The translations under genes were made by a program, and so were the position numbers. Of a stretch of DNA of 64,000 bases, positions 18,601 to 27,381 are shown one piece after another. The notes beneath the pieces are model-generated. The model saw only the letters and a list, made by a program, of their open reading frames with translations, was not told where the DNA came from and did no database searches. The stretch's first letter is position 1. Each line of letters opens with the position of its first letter. The stretch comes from Bacteroidota bacterium (GTDB taxonomy: Bacteria > Bacteroidota > Bacteroidia > Chitinophagales > Chitinophagaceae), in contig JADJQP010000008.1 of NCBI GenBank assembly GCA_016712665.1, positions 1 through 64,000 of the forward strand, in the 5' to 3' direction.

Positions 18601-20815
18601 TACCGTGTATTATTGGCGTACAGCCATGGATACCCTTTATGGCAATAGTTTCCATAGATGGAGTAATAGTTCGTTTATTTTTATCAATCAAGGAATGGCA
18701 GGTTGGAACCAGTCGCATTTTTATCAGTTAGAGGATGATGCCTATTCAGGCGTTTTTCTGGATTCTGTATCTCGCTTAATTCGTTTCGATGATTTGAATA
18801 AGCAATTAACCGTTCAAACCGTAAATCTACGAGGACCTTCACCTTATGATTATTTTTCGGCAGATTATCTTGTAAAAGTAAATGGAGGCAATTTGTCTGT
18901 TTCAGGATGTATTGCCAATGGGGCACCGGTAGGTAACTTGCAATTCTTTGTAATTGATAGCATTTCCGGTAAGGCCTGGACTAATACGAAAAATCCTGTC
19001 ACAGGACGTGGACGATTTGGTAGCATTCCTCCTTGTATTTACAAACCTAACGGAATCGATTTTGAAGATCCATTCTTTGAATTTGAAGTATCAACCACGG
19101 CATTCAGAAATACAGTCAGTGCCTTTTTTGATTCCATACCAGTGGGTAGTTATGTGCTAATGCGAAATCGTATGTGTGTCGGGTCGCCTTGTGGTGTAAA
19201 AAATACTCGCTTTATTAAACATTGGATGGCAGATACCTTAGTAAATGGAAGCGGCAATTCATTATATCATACGGTAAAAAACTTCGGCTTTACCCAAATC
19301 GACTCGTGTACCAAAAACAGACCTTTTTCATTCTTTATGCGAAAAGGAAGTCCAAATTCGGTAGTGCAAAATGTTGGTATGGATAGTACCGTGAAATTAA
19401 TTGCTGTGTACGATTTCAAATCCACAATTTTTAATGGTACCATTTCGACCAATAAAATTGGACCTGCTAAAAATTGGACCCAATTCTTTAGAGAAGGAAA
19501 AACCTTGGATGCAGCCGCAGGTGATACGGTGGCCGTAGATATCATAGGAGTGGATAAAAATAATGTTGAAACCGTGCTTGCTACAGTACTTGAAGATACC
19601 TCCCTTTCTTTTATTGATGCCAATCAATATCCATACCTGAAACTGCGACTCAATACCAGCGATAATGTGTTTGCCACTGCCGAACAAATAAAATACTTGC
19701 GGGTGCATTTTCAACCGGTAGCGGAGGCCGCATTAAATGCCAATAGACATTTTATTTTTAAGGATACCATTGGGCAGGGACAAAATCAAACCCTTTCACT
19801 GGCCATCGAAAATCTTACCGATATCCCCATGGATAGTATGTTGGTTCACTTTAAGGTGATCGACAAAAATAAAAATGTAACCACCATTGCATCCAAACGA
19901 TTTAAGCCACTTCCTATTCTGGACTCTATACATGTAGATGTAAACTTCAATTCAAATAATTTTTCGGGTGACAATATCTTATATGTAGAGGCCAATCCGA
20001 ATGGCGATCAGTTAGAACAATTTCATCCAAATAATATTGGGTTCAAACCCTTTTATGTAGTTCCCGATAGCAAGAATCCCGTGATTGATGTAACTTTTGA
20101 TGGGGTACATATTTTTGATGAAGATATTGTGTCTGCAAAACCAACCATTCATATCACCTTAAAAGACGAGAATAAATACCTTGCTCTTGACGATACCTCA
20201 TTGATCTCTGTGTTTATTAAATACCCGGGTGAAAATCAAAACGTAGAACATTATATTCCTTTTGATGGCAATGTGCTGAAGTTTATTCCGGCGAGCAATA
20301 TTGGAGACGGATCCAAAAACAAAGCGTCAGTGGAATATCGTCCCAATTTTACTATTGATGGAAACGATTATGTTTTGACTGTAAAAGCGAAAGATAAATC
20401 TGGCAATGCTTCCGGTAACAATTCGTACAAAGTTCGATTTAGAGTCATTAATAAACCCTCTATTTCTTCGCTTATCAATTATCCGAATCCATTTACCACC
20501 TCTACCCAGTTTATTTTTACCATCACGGGTTCCCAATTGCCTTCTAATCTGAAAATTCAAATTTTGGCACCTACCGGAAAAGTAGTACGTGAAATTTTGA
20601 AATCTGAATTGGGAAATTTGCATATCGGAAGAAATATTACCGAATTCAAATGGAAAGGCGATGACCAATATGGACAGCCTCTGGCCAATGGAGTATATCT
20701 GTATCGTTTTATCACCAACTTAAATGGTACCAAAATGGACCACTACGATAATGGTTTGAATGATGCAGATAAGTGGATTGAGAAAGGTTACGGCAAACTG
20801 TATATTATGCGATAA
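15668..20815 (+). CDS. Large C25-type cysteine peptidase, PorU-like sortase (PorU2 type)
   Basis: A 1,715-residue exported protein. Residues 1-22 are a signal peptide, and ~25-400 is a beta-rich region like the PorU N-terminus. Residues ~405-780 are a gingipain-fold C25 domain with the catalytic dyad: His653 in IQFFGHSSSTTLDYN and Cys683 in FIANGCSAGDMF. Ig-like/CARDB-like domains fill ~790-1,600, and a C-terminal FlgD-like/sorting-type domain (YPNPFTTSTQF, PTGKVVREI, LANGVYLYRF) ends it. PorU of type IX systems removes the C-terminal signal and attaches cargo to anionic LPS. With its PorV-like neighbour, this reads as a paralogous sortase. The frame is intact over 5.1 kb, which contrasts with many neighbours. 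Confidence 0.85.
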   Translation: MMNVFRRLLFLLVVFSSLNSIAQIYGNEWIQYNQNYYKFQVHKDSVYRIPIASLLALGMPNNVQGANLQLFRDGQEEAIFVSTAGALSANDYIEFYGRKANGKVDAPLYKDINWQLNPNQNSISDTAYYFVTFNNLNTNKRFTLQSNNLANPPLKETYFWDKMQMQYREAFSGGPSYIGQFSNPVLYQFSSQYEQGEGFSKKMTTVKDSITFTCLFPYTIAGGPFASMNTTVVGNSYLTDHWLKIHVNGNEIADEHYGTFDFKRITKAFPMSYITPQNKMVFRYTPLNAGQNYPDRFGISYIEFRYPRLFNFNNASSFYFELDPKPSDYYLEITNFNYNNVSPRLYDLTSEKYLVGDIATPGMVKFLIPASNVVKSLVLQTNGMATYGTVSNLQNVTFKNYTLAANQGDYLILSHKKYMDDGNGNDYVKNYKDYRSSAAGGSYQAIVADVSDVYNEFGYGYDLSTLGMKNFLHYAAKSPSWNVAPKHTLIIGKGIAYSQYLTYKTAPFSTYPFYAVPSYGHPCSDVLLTDFDMNNKCQMSIGRLPVMNPSEIRDYLQKVQDHEFELNKPLVQVSDSTMWRKRVMHLAGTKDAAEQASIVAYLNIQSAIMSNPNFGANVSLLKKGSTQSVELANSKIVDDLFNSGVSLIQFFGHSSSTTLDYNLDFPDNYVNYKRYNTFIANGCSAGDMFILQGGKSLGERFVFAPNKGSIAFIASDNTGYTNFLSIYTDSLYHRFSNTKYGATLGEQMQDNVSSLMSTPSLYNNGAFRTHAEQIGLNGDPATRMFSFAKPDYAVEEKGVNFKQLNLTTAIDSLDIEILVHNLGRYTADSLELSVTRTLPNNATELVLNKKYAGIANTDTVRIKVPTYGDLALGLNSLDITIDNGSVIDETSELNNNIKRLFTIYNDDLVPVYPYNLSIVTSQGVTLKGSTINAFADSRKYLIQLDTTNKFDSPLLMTNSIESTGGVVKWQPNITLRDSTVYYWRTAMDTLYGNSFHRWSNSSFIFINQGMAGWNQSHFYQLEDDAYSGVFLDSVSRLIRFDDLNKQLTVQTVNLRGPSPYDYFSADYLVKVNGGNLSVSGCIANGAPVGNLQFFVIDSISGKAWTNTKNPVTGRGRFGSIPPCIYKPNGIDFEDPFFEFEVSTTAFRNTVSAFFDSIPVGSYVLMRNRMCVGSPCGVKNTRFIKHWMADTLVNGSGNSLYHTVKNFGFTQIDSCTKNRPFSFFMRKGSPNSVVQNVGMDSTVKLIAVYDFKSTIFNGTISTNKIGPAKNWTQFFREGKTLDAAAGDTVAVDIIGVDKNNVETVLATVLEDTSLSFIDANQYPYLKLRLNTSDNVFATAEQIKYLRVHFQPVAEAALNANRHFIFKDTIGQGQNQTLSLAIENLTDIPMDSMLVHFKVIDKNKNVTTIASKRFKPLPILDSIHVDVNFNSNNFSGDNILYVEANPNGDQLEQFHPNNIGFKPFYVVPDSKNPVIDVTFDGVHIFDEDIVSAKPTIHITLKDENKYLALDDTSLISVFIKYPGENQNVEHYIPFDGNVLKFIPASNIGDGSKNKASVEYRPNFTIDGNDYVLTVKAKDKSGNASGNNSYKVRFRVINKPSISSLINYPNPFTTSTQFIFTITGSQLPSNLKIQILAPTGKVVREILKSELGNLHIGRNITEFKWKGDDQYGQPLANGVYLYRFITNLNGTKMDHYDNGLNDADKWIEKGYGKLYIMR

Positions 20816-20816
20816 G

Positions 20817-21728
20817 CTAGTTCTTCAGTTTTTTGATCATTTTTAGTAGCATGGAATCCTTCTTTGAAATGGTAAAATAAGGACAAACCGTCGGTCTGAA
20901 ATTGCTAAAAAATGTATTAACCGAAGCAATCATACTTCCTTCGAAGTCAAAACGCTTTTTGCCAAGTACTGAACATACTTGAATGGCTGTATGCATTAAG
21001 TAACTCATCGCTCCACTGCCATAAAATGCTGCATCTGTGCCACCCGCAAGGTAGTAGGCAACCTCGTCATCATAGCAAAGAAATAGGGCTGCATGTACAT
21101 TTTTATTCGGGTCCACTGCAAACATCAATTTTCCACATTGCTGCTTGTTACAGTATTTCCAGGTCTTTTCAAATTCAGCCAAAGGGGTAATTGTTTTCAA
21201 TTGTTGCTTTTGAAAGGTCTTTTGATGAAGTTGAAAGAATAGCTGTATATCATCTTTTTCCACTATCTGTAACGATTGGGTGGCCTTTTTGATTTGTCGC
21301 TTAAGCGAAGGCTTATAGCCATTTTGTACAGCCTCCATATCGGTAATGGACAAAATATTGGTGATTTTTTCTTCTGTTAGAAAAGAGTCAAAGGTAAGCT
21401 CTTTATCTAAGTCGGGATGTAGGTCGATATGAAGCTCATGAAAGTTTGGCAAGCGCTGCAATGCCTTTGAAACAAGTCGTTGTTGTATGTCGACGGAAGG
21501 TACTTTGCCTGGAAAAAGAAACCCACTATACGGGGTCAAGAACCCATTTCGAATGATTTTAAATTGGAGTTTTTTTTCAGTATGGTAGACAAAAAATAAT
21601 GAGGCGTTTCCTTCATCTACATAGATAACATCCCAGCTTCCGCCCAACATCTGTAACCAGCCGGGAGTAAAAAAAAGAGCAACGGCATGTTTGTTACAAT
21701 AGTTTACATATAGTTCTTTACTGCTCAA
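20817..21728 (-). CDS. FemAB/GNAT-like acyltransferase
   Basis: A 303-residue soluble protein with a doubled GNAT arrangement as in FemAB-like (Acetyltransf_6) proteins. The N-terminal half has GGSWDVIYVDEGNASLFFVY and LTPYSGFLFPGK. The centre has a basic PSLKRQIKKATQSLQIVE stretch. The C-terminal half has HAALFLCYDDEVAYYLAGGT and GKKRFDFEGSMIASVNTFF, close to the usual aminoacyl/acyl-transfer signature F-D-F-x-G-S. Members transfer amino acids or acyl groups to cell-wall or envelope molecules; the substrate is not clear. The start is a TTG overlapping the TGA of the LolE-like gene (TTGA), so translation is coupled. Confidence 0.75.
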   Translation of the reverse strand: MSSKELYVNYCNKHAVALFFTPGWLQMLGGSWDVIYVDEGNASLFFVYHTEKKLQFKIIRNGFLTPYSGFLFPGKVPSVDIQQRLVSKALQRLPNFHELHIDLHPDLDKELTFDSFLTEEKITNILSITDMEAVQNGYKPSLKRQIKKATQSLQIVEKDDIQLFFQLHQKTFQKQQLKTITPLAEFEKTWKYCNKQQCGKLMFAVDPNKNVHAALFLCYDDEVAYYLAGGTDAAFYGSGAMSYLMHTAIQVCSVLGKKRFDFEGSMIASVNTFFSNFRPTVCPYFTISKKDSMLLKMIKKLKN

Positions 21729-22960
21729 TTAAATTTTAATGCTTTGGTGGGAGAAATGGTTCGTATGATATATATAGGAATGAGTAATAAGGATAAACAA
21801 ATCAGAATGGTTCCTACAATAATACTGGCAACGGTACTGGGTTCCAAATAAATAGGTACTTTGTTGACATAGTATACTGCTTCGTCTAATGAAATAATTC
21901 CGAAATGAGCCTGTAATAGGCATAGGCCCACTCCTAGAAGGGCGCCCATTAGTACACCGGCTGAAATAATATAGAAGCTAGTATACATAAAAATATTGCG
22001 AATGCCGGCATTAGGCATGCCCAACGATTTTAAAATTCCAATCATTTGAGTTCGTTCCATAATGAGAATCAAAAGCGCTGTAATCATATTAATAACCGCA
22101 ATAATAAGCATAATCAGTACAATAATGAGTTCGTTCATCTTCATCATTTCTAACCACGAAAAGATGTTCGCAAATCGTTTCTCAATAGGGTAGGTCTGCA
22201 AGGGCGCATCAATGAAATTTTCAAAAATATTTTTTTCTACAACCTGTGTCGTTGTATGATCATGTAGGTATATTTCATAACCCTGAATTTTTTGGCTGCT
22301 GTCGTTGTTGATATGATTGATCAGTCGACCATCGCATAAAATAAAATGATTGTCATAGTCTTCTAAACCAGTTTGGTAGATGCCAACAATACGAACTTTC
22401 CGGGCCTTTGGCTGGTATTCGTTTTTATGTAAAAAATAGATAATAACGCGGTCGTTGACCGTAAGCTGTAACTTATCGGCTGTTGTTTTCGAAAGGATGA
22501 TTTGTTCTGCAAATTTGCCTTTTTCGAAAGAAATTTTTTTTCCTTCTATCAAATATTCTGGCGATAACAATTTGCTTTCTGCATTGTCTAGGCCCTTGAG
22601 CAAAATGCTTTCCATGCTTTCCTCGGTTTTGAGAAGGCAGCTTTGAATGCTATAGGTGTGAACGCTTTTTACCTCTTTCAAGGCAGCTAGTTTTTTTATA
22701 AGTGTGCTATCGGTGTCAAATTTTTCATCATTTAAAATATGACTTGGGTCCGGTAAAAAATTGGTGATATGAATTTCGCCCCAGCAGTCATAAAATTTTT
22801 CGCTAATTACTTTCTGATATCCTTTCGTGATGGCGGTACCTACAATCATTACACCCGTGCTGAGCGCAATAGCGATAATGGCAATTTTTACAATGAAGGA
22901 AGAGAAGGATTTTTTTTGTTGAAATGCAATCTTGTTCGCTATGAAAAAGGATATATTCAT
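21725..22960 (-). CDS. LolC/LolE-like ABC transporter permease
   Basis: A 411-residue FtsX-type permease that in lipoprotein release complexes takes lipoproteins out of the inner membrane with LolD and hands them to LolA. It has one N-terminal TM helix (IVKIAIIAIALSTGVMIVG), a ~230-residue periplasmic MacB-like domain, then three TM helices (IVLIMLIIAVINMITALLIL; YIISAGVLMGALLGVGL; ASIIVGTILICLSLLLI). GILKSLGMPNAGIRNIF is the coupling region. The start MNISFFIANKIAF fits family N-termini and follows a -7 box; a longer reading to 22972 is unlikely. No LolD ATPase is adjacent. Confidence 0.88.
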   Translation of the reverse strand: MNISFFIANKIAFQQKKSFSSFIVKIAIIAIALSTGVMIVGTAITKGYQKVISEKFYDCWGEIHITNFLPDPSHILNDEKFDTDSTLIKKLAALKEVKSVHTYSIQSCLLKTEESMESILLKGLDNAESKLLSPEYLIEGKKISFEKGKFAEQIILSKTTADKLQLTVNDRVIIYFLHKNEYQPKARKVRIVGIYQTGLEDYDNHFILCDGRLINHINNDSSQKIQGYEIYLHDHTTTQVVEKNIFENFIDAPLQTYPIEKRFANIFSWLEMMKMNELIIVLIMLIIAVINMITALLILIMERTQMIGILKSLGMPNAGIRNIFMYTSFYIISAGVLMGALLGVGLCLLQAHFGIISLDEAVYYVNKVPIYLEPSTVASIIVGTILICLSLLLIPIYIIRTISPTKALKFN

Positions 22961-22969
22961 TGGGTTGCC

Positions 22970-22977
22970 CAAATGTA
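22970..22977 (-). promoter_or_regulatory. -7 box (TACATTTG) for the LolE-like operon
   Basis: On the minus strand TACATTTG lies 9 bases before the ATG at 22960, again predicting a near-leaderless transcript and supporting that start. Confidence 0.45.
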
Positions 22978-23021
22978 ATATTTTTTAGTCAATTTCATGA
23001 ACAGCCTGCCTACAATAGCAT

Positions 23022-23055
23022 AAAAAAAGGCTGCCCTTTTGAGACAGCCTTTTTT
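23022..23055 (-). terminator. Rho-independent terminator after the DUF1573 genes
   Basis: AAAAAAAGGCTG and CAGCCTTTTTT form a strong stem with an ~11-base loop. U tracts exist on both strands. It lies 17 bases past the stop of the 23072-23521 gene and isolates it from the LolE-like operon. Confidence 0.85.
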
Positions 23056-23071
23056 ATATTTTTAAATCAAT

Positions 23072-23521
23072 TTAGCGCTTTGGCGTTTGTACAGAGGGAT
23101 TCAATTTAATGGTTTTGTCTGTATTATTCGCAGCAATTACATTCCCTTTTATGGTAATCTCATATCGTTCCTTGTCACTTTTAGCATTCGATTTAATATA
23201 TACCGTCTTATTGAAAGATCCAATTCTATCCTTGGTATTATACTTCACTTTGATGCTACCTTTTTGACCGGGCATAATGGGCTCTTTGGTCCAATCCGGG
23301 GTGGTGCAACCGCATGAAGCGGAACATTGTTGAATAATTAATGGTTCTTTACCTACATTGGTAAAAGTAAATTCAATTTGACCTTCTGGCCCTTCTGCGA
23401 TATTTCCAAAATCGTGTGTTTCTTCCACAAACTTAAAAATGGGTGCATTGGGGCTCATATTTTGTGCATTCGTAAGGAAGGCAGGAAACATGCAAAAGAA
23501 TAAAATACTAAGGTTTTTCAT
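23072..23521 (-). CDS. DUF1573 domain protein
   Basis: A 149-residue exported protein. Residues 1-19 are a signal peptide (SILFFCMFPAFLTNAQ). The rest is one DUF1573 Ig-like domain: FKFVEETHDFGNIAEG, then FTFTNVGKEPLIIQQCSASCGCTTPDW with the family's Cys-rich C-S-A-S-C-G-C-T turn, PIMPGQKGSIKVKYNT and FNKTVYIKSNA. This ASH/MSP-like fold is very common in Bacteroidota; the role is unknown, probably periplasmic or surface structural. It lies 37 bases after a longer homologue in the same direction, a tandem duplication. Confidence 0.88.
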   Translation of the reverse strand: MKNLSILFFCMFPAFLTNAQNMSPNAPIFKFVEETHDFGNIAEGPEGQIEFTFTNVGKEPLIIQQCSASCGCTTPDWTKEPIMPGQKGSIKVKYNTKDRIGSFNKTVYIKSNAKSDKERYEITIKGNVIAANNTDKTIKLNPSVQTPKR

Positions 23522-23558
23522 GGATAAAAGTATCGAGATTGTAATTTAAAATACTAAA

Positions 23559-24101
23559 CTAGTGTTTCATCATGCTGTTGTCATTAGCCGGTACCGATCC
23601 ATCAGGTGCTTTTTCTACAGTTCCGGTAATTTTTAAGATTTTAGTACCCACGTTTGAATTCACTGTGATGGTTTTCGTAAATGGACCAGGACGACCTTGT
23701 GTATTGTAGGTAGCGGTAATTTTTGAAGACGCTTTTGGTAAAATAGGTTCTTTAGACCAATTAGGGGTAGTGCAACCGCAACTTGCTTGAACGGTGGTTA
23801 ATACGATTGGTTCTTTACCGATGTTTTTAAAATCAAAATCAAAAGATACTGCCGGACCTTCAGGAATGGTATTGAAGTTATGTTCTTCCACCGTAAATTT
23901 CATGTGTGCATCTGGGTTTTGGTCAGAAGTTGGAGCTGCTTGTGGAGTAGCACTAGTGGTAGTAGTAACTGCAGCTTTGGTAGGAGCAGTAGTAGTAGTG
24001 GTAGCTTTTTGAGCAGTGGTAGTAGTGGTTGTCGTTTTTTGAGCATACATAGCTGTAGACAACAAAGCAAAAGTGCCAAATAATAAAATTGATTTTTTCA
24101 T
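23559..24101 (-). CDS. DUF1573 domain protein with Thr-rich linker
   Basis: A 180-residue protein: signal peptide (to ~residue 20), a ~35-residue Thr/Ala/Lys-rich low-complexity stretch (runs of six and five Thr separated by AQKA and APTKAAV), then a DUF1573 domain (FTVEEHNFNTIPEGP, TVQASCGCTTPNWSKEP, TITVNSNVGTKILKITG). It is the paralogue of the next gene, about half identical by eye over the domain. The Thr-rich stretch may act as an extended, possibly glycosylated linker. A -7 box lies upstream at 24127-24134. The low-complexity repeats make length changes between strains likely. Confidence 0.87.
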   Translation of the reverse strand: MKKSILLFGTFALLSTAMYAQKTTTTTTTAQKATTTTTAPTKAAVTTTTSATPQAAPTSDQNPDAHMKFTVEEHNFNTIPEGPAVSFDFDFKNIGKEPIVLTTVQASCGCTTPNWSKEPILPKASSKITATYNTQGRPGPFTKTITVNSNVGTKILKITGTVEKAPDGSVPANDNSMMKH

Positions 24102-24126
24102 GATGTTATTTTTTTAATTGTTTAAT

Positions 24127-24134
24127 CAAAAGTA
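24127..24134 (-). promoter_or_regulatory. -7 box (TACTTTTG) for the DUF1573 pair
   Basis: On the minus strand TACTTTTG matches TAnnTTTG, 25 bases before the ATG at 24101. It lies in a 184-base divergent promoter region shared with the E1 dehydrogenase gene. Confidence 0.4.
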
Positions 24135-24247
24135 TATTTTTTTTTTAATTCTCTGATAATTGCATAGTTAAGTCGTGGTTAACTTTGGGGGCTTTAACAA
24201 GCCATTTCTAAATATAAATATTTTGTGAATAGATTCATTTGACGTTG

Positions 24248-24255
24248 TATTTTTG
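24248..24255 (+). promoter_or_regulatory. -7 box (TATTTTTG) for the E1 dehydrogenase gene
   Basis: TATTTTTG matches TAnnTTTG. A TTTG at 24222-24225 lies about where the -33 element of Bacteroidota promoters is expected. The ATG follows 31 bases later. Confidence 0.45.
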
Positions 24256-24285
24256 TTTTCTAATTACAATTAAATACCTTTCGAT

Positions 24286-26676
24286 ATGGGAATGGAACAG
24301 AACAATCAAATGACAGAAAAGATTTCGTTTGAAGATTTTAAGTCAGAAATATTGAATGACTATCGCTTGGCCTGCATGAGCCGAGAGGCGAGTCTTTTAG
24401 GTCGCAAGGAGGTATTGACCGGCAAGGCAAAATTTGGAATTTTTGGAGACGGCAAGGAAGTGGCGCAGATTGCCATGTCGAAGGTATTTCAGGATGGAGA
24501 TTTTAGATCGGGCTATTATCGCGATCAAACCTTTATGTTTGCTAGCGGGATGAGTAATGTGCAAAGCTTTTTTGCGCAATTATATGCCAACCCCGATGTT
24601 ATTGAAGAACCAAGTAGCGCCGGGCGCCAAATGAATGGGCACTATGGAACCCGTTTTTTGGATGAAAACGGGAATTGGAAAAATCTGAAGAATAGTAAAA
24701 ATAGCAGTTCTGATATTTCACCTACTGCAGGACAAATGGTGCGTGGTTTGGGTTTGGCGTTTGCCTCCAAATTATACAGAAATCAGCCGGCACTTCGACA
24801 AAGCACCGAGTTTTCGGAAAATGGAAATGAGGTATGTTTTGTAACCATTGGTGATGCGTCTACCAGCGAAGGATTGTTTTGGGAAACGGTGAATGCAGCC
24901 ACCGTCTTACAAGTTCCTCTGGAAATATTTTGCTGGGACGACGGTTATGGAATTTCGGTTCCGCGAAAATTTCAAACCGGTAAAAATTCTATATCGGATG
25001 CATTGGCAGGGTTTCAGCACGACGATGAATCCGGCGGCCTCGAAATTTACAAAGTGAAAGGTTGGGATTACCCAAGTTTGTGCGAAACCTTCAAAAGAGG
25101 CATTGAGAAAGTTAGAGAAACGCATATACCTGCCTTGTTTCATGTACAAGAAATCACACAACCGCAAGGGCATTCAACCTCAGGCTCGCATGAAAGATAC
25201 AAAAGCAAGGAGCGACTTGAGTGGGAGAAGGAAATGGACTGTATCAAAAAAATGAAAGAGTTTATTATTGAAAATGCCATTGCTGAAAGTGCAGAACTTG
25301 CTGTCATTGAGGAGGCATGCAAGCAGGAAGTACAGGATGCAAAAAAGACAGCCTGGACAAATTTTTTAACCCCGATACAAATGCAAATTGCCGGTGCTGC
25401 CCATTTGTTTAATGAACTGATTGCTGAAGGCAATCCGCAAAGCGAAACCATTCGCAGCATTACGCAGCAACTGCAGGCCATTAGAGAACCCTTACGAAGA
25501 GATGTGATGAAATCCCTTGCAAGAGTTTTGCAATATGCAACGGGTAGCACGGCATCACATAATCTTCAACAATTTTATCAACAACTAAAGGATGATGCTC
25601 ATGAAAAATACTCTTCTGTGTTACATTCCGTTTCTCCCAAAAGTGTAGCAAATGTGCAGGAAGTGAAACCTATTTATGATGCGGTACCTGTGCAGTTGAA
25701 TGGTTTTGAAATCCTCAATAAATTTTTTGATCATACCTTAACTACCAACCCTTTGGTATTTGCCTTTGGCGAAGATGTGGGAAATATTGGTGATGTGAAT
25801 CAGGGCTTTGCAGGATTGCAACAGAAACATGGCAAATGGCGTGTTTTTGATACAGGTATTAGAGAGGCAAGTATCATGGGACAAGGCATTGGAATGGCGA
25901 TGCGTGGACTTCGACCAATTGCCGAAATTCAATATCTAGATTATCTTTTATATGGATTGCAGCCCTTAGTGATGATGTGGCTACTTTGCAGTATCGAACC
26001 AAAGGCGGGCAAAAATGCCCCTTAATAGTACGTACCAGAGGACACCGTCTTGAAGGAGTTTGGCATAGTGGTTCGCCAATGGGAATGATTGTGAATGCGT
26101 TACGTGGTATTCATGTTTGTGTGCCCCGAAATATGGTTCAGGCCGTAGGTATGTATCATACCTTGTTGCAAATCAGATGAGCCGGCCGTTGTGGTGGAAT
26201 GCTTAAATGGATATCGTCTCAAAGAGAATGTTCCGTCTAACCTGAATTCTATGACGGTGCCTTTAGGCGTTCCAGATATTATTGAAACCGGCGATGACGT
26301 TACCATTGTTTCTTATGGCTCTACCTTGCGAATTATTCAGGACGCCATGCGCGAATATTTGCAACCTGCCGGTATTTCCTGCGAGCTTATTGATGTACAA
26401 ACTTTATTACCATTTGATATTAATCATAGCATCATCGAATCGCTAAAAAAAACCAATCGTATCGTATTTATCGATGAAGATGTGCCCGGTGGCGCATCCG
26501 CCTATATGTTTCAGCAAGTAATGGAGTTGCAAGGCGGTTACCGTTGGCTTGATGTGGCTCCTCGAACTATTAGTGCGCAGGCACACCGTCCGGCATACGG
26601 AAGCGATGGGGATTATTTCTCAAAACCGAATGCAGAAGATATAGCGGCAGTTATAAAAGAAATGATGAATGAATAA
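24286..26676 (+). CDS. 2-oxo acid dehydrogenase E1, fused alpha-beta subunits, two frameshifts
   Basis: A thiamin-diphosphate enzyme of ~797 residues that decarboxylates 2-oxo acids and acylates the lipoyl E2 partner. The alpha half has SRGYYRDQT-like FRSGYYRDQTFMFASG, MNGHYGTRF and the ThDP-binding GDASTSEGLFWETVNAATV near residue 188. The beta half has ALVFAFGEDV-like NPLVFAFGEDVGNIGDV, FDTGIREASIMGQGIGMAM, RTRGHRLEGVWHSGSP and VVFIDEDVPGGAS-like IVFIDEDVPGGASAYM. Two errors break the beta half: one A missing at 25966-25969 (should join LYGLQPLSDDVATLQYRTK), and one A too many at 26170-26172 (should join TLLQSDEPAVVVECLNGYR). Branched-chain or pyruvate specificity cannot be decided. E2 and E3 are not nearby. 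Confidence 0.88.
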
Positions 26677-26977
26677 AATACTCGTTTTTTTTGTACTCGT
26701 TTTTTTAATGGCATGTGGTATCTCAGATGAAAAGCGAATCGTAGCCAAGTGGCAGAGCGACGATGTTTGGTATGAATATTTAGATAATAATACCTATAAT
26801 TCCGGTCGAGGCTATTTAACTATGATTAAAGGATTTAAATACAGCATTGATATCGAAAAGAAAGAACTGACTATGTATACAGACGATCCCAATCAAACCT
26901 ATTATTTGCAATACCAATATAAAGGAAATGATACCTTGCTTCTCAACAATGTATTGAATAGTACCACCTCGAAATAA
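26669..26977 (+). CDS. Small predicted lipoprotein, probably truncated at its end
   Basis: A 102-residue protein starting MNKILVFFVLVFLMACGISD, a lipoprotein signal with lipobox L-M-A-C. The rest is a small beta-rich domain (RIVAKWQSDDVWYEYLDNN, TMYTDDPNQTYYLQYQY), similar in style to lipocalin-like lipoproteins. It starts inside the end of the E1 gene (8-base overlap). Its last ~8 codons overlap the beginning of the pcm-like reading at 26961, where pcm lacks its N-terminal third. The natural C-terminus was therefore probably removed by the same deletion. Confidence 0.55.
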   Translation: MNKILVFFVLVFLMACGISDEKRIVAKWQSDDVWYEYLDNNTYNSGRGYLTMIKGFKYSIDIEKKELTMYTDDPNQTYYLQYQYKGNDTLLLNNVLNSTTSK

Positions 26978-27381
26978 AGTATTGGAAATAGGAACCGGTA
27001 GTGTGTATCAGGCCAGCATCCTCGCCGAAATGGGGGCAGCGGTTTTTACCATTGAAAGGCAAAAGAAATTATATGATAAGAATATCACTTCGTATCCCTT
27101 TCTGTCAAAATATAAAAATATCAAATTCTTTTATGGCGATGGATACAAGGGATTGCCCACCTTTGGTCCCTTTGATAAAATTCTCATTACAGCCAGGCGC
27201 CTTTGTGCCCAAGGACTTAATCGATCAACTCAAGCCAAATGGCATCTTGGTACTTCCTTTAGGAAATGACGACAAGCAGACGATGACTCGTATTACAAAG
27301 CAAGCAGACGGTAGCTTGTATGAAGAACCATTTGATGATTTTATTTTTGTTCCCATGCTAAAAGGGAAGGTAGAAAATTAA
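26961..27381 (+). CDS. pcm: Protein-L-isoaspartate O-methyltransferase, N-terminus missing, frameshifted
   Basis: The SAM-binding core and C-terminus of Pcm, which methylates isoaspartyl residues to start protein repair. VPPRNKVLEIGTGS is the motif I loop, then QASILAEMGAAVFTIER and VPKDLIDQLKPNGILVLPLG. The usual ~75-90 N-terminal residues, including the region around the conserved G-x-x-I-S-Q-P, are absent: the reading joins directly to the lipoprotein gene. Motif I normally reads G-T-G-S-G-Y, but here the second Gly is Val (GTG at 27003-27005). An extra A near 27195 shifts the frame; removing it joins ILITA to GAFVPKDLID. As given, the gene cannot make a normal enzyme. Confidence 0.75.
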
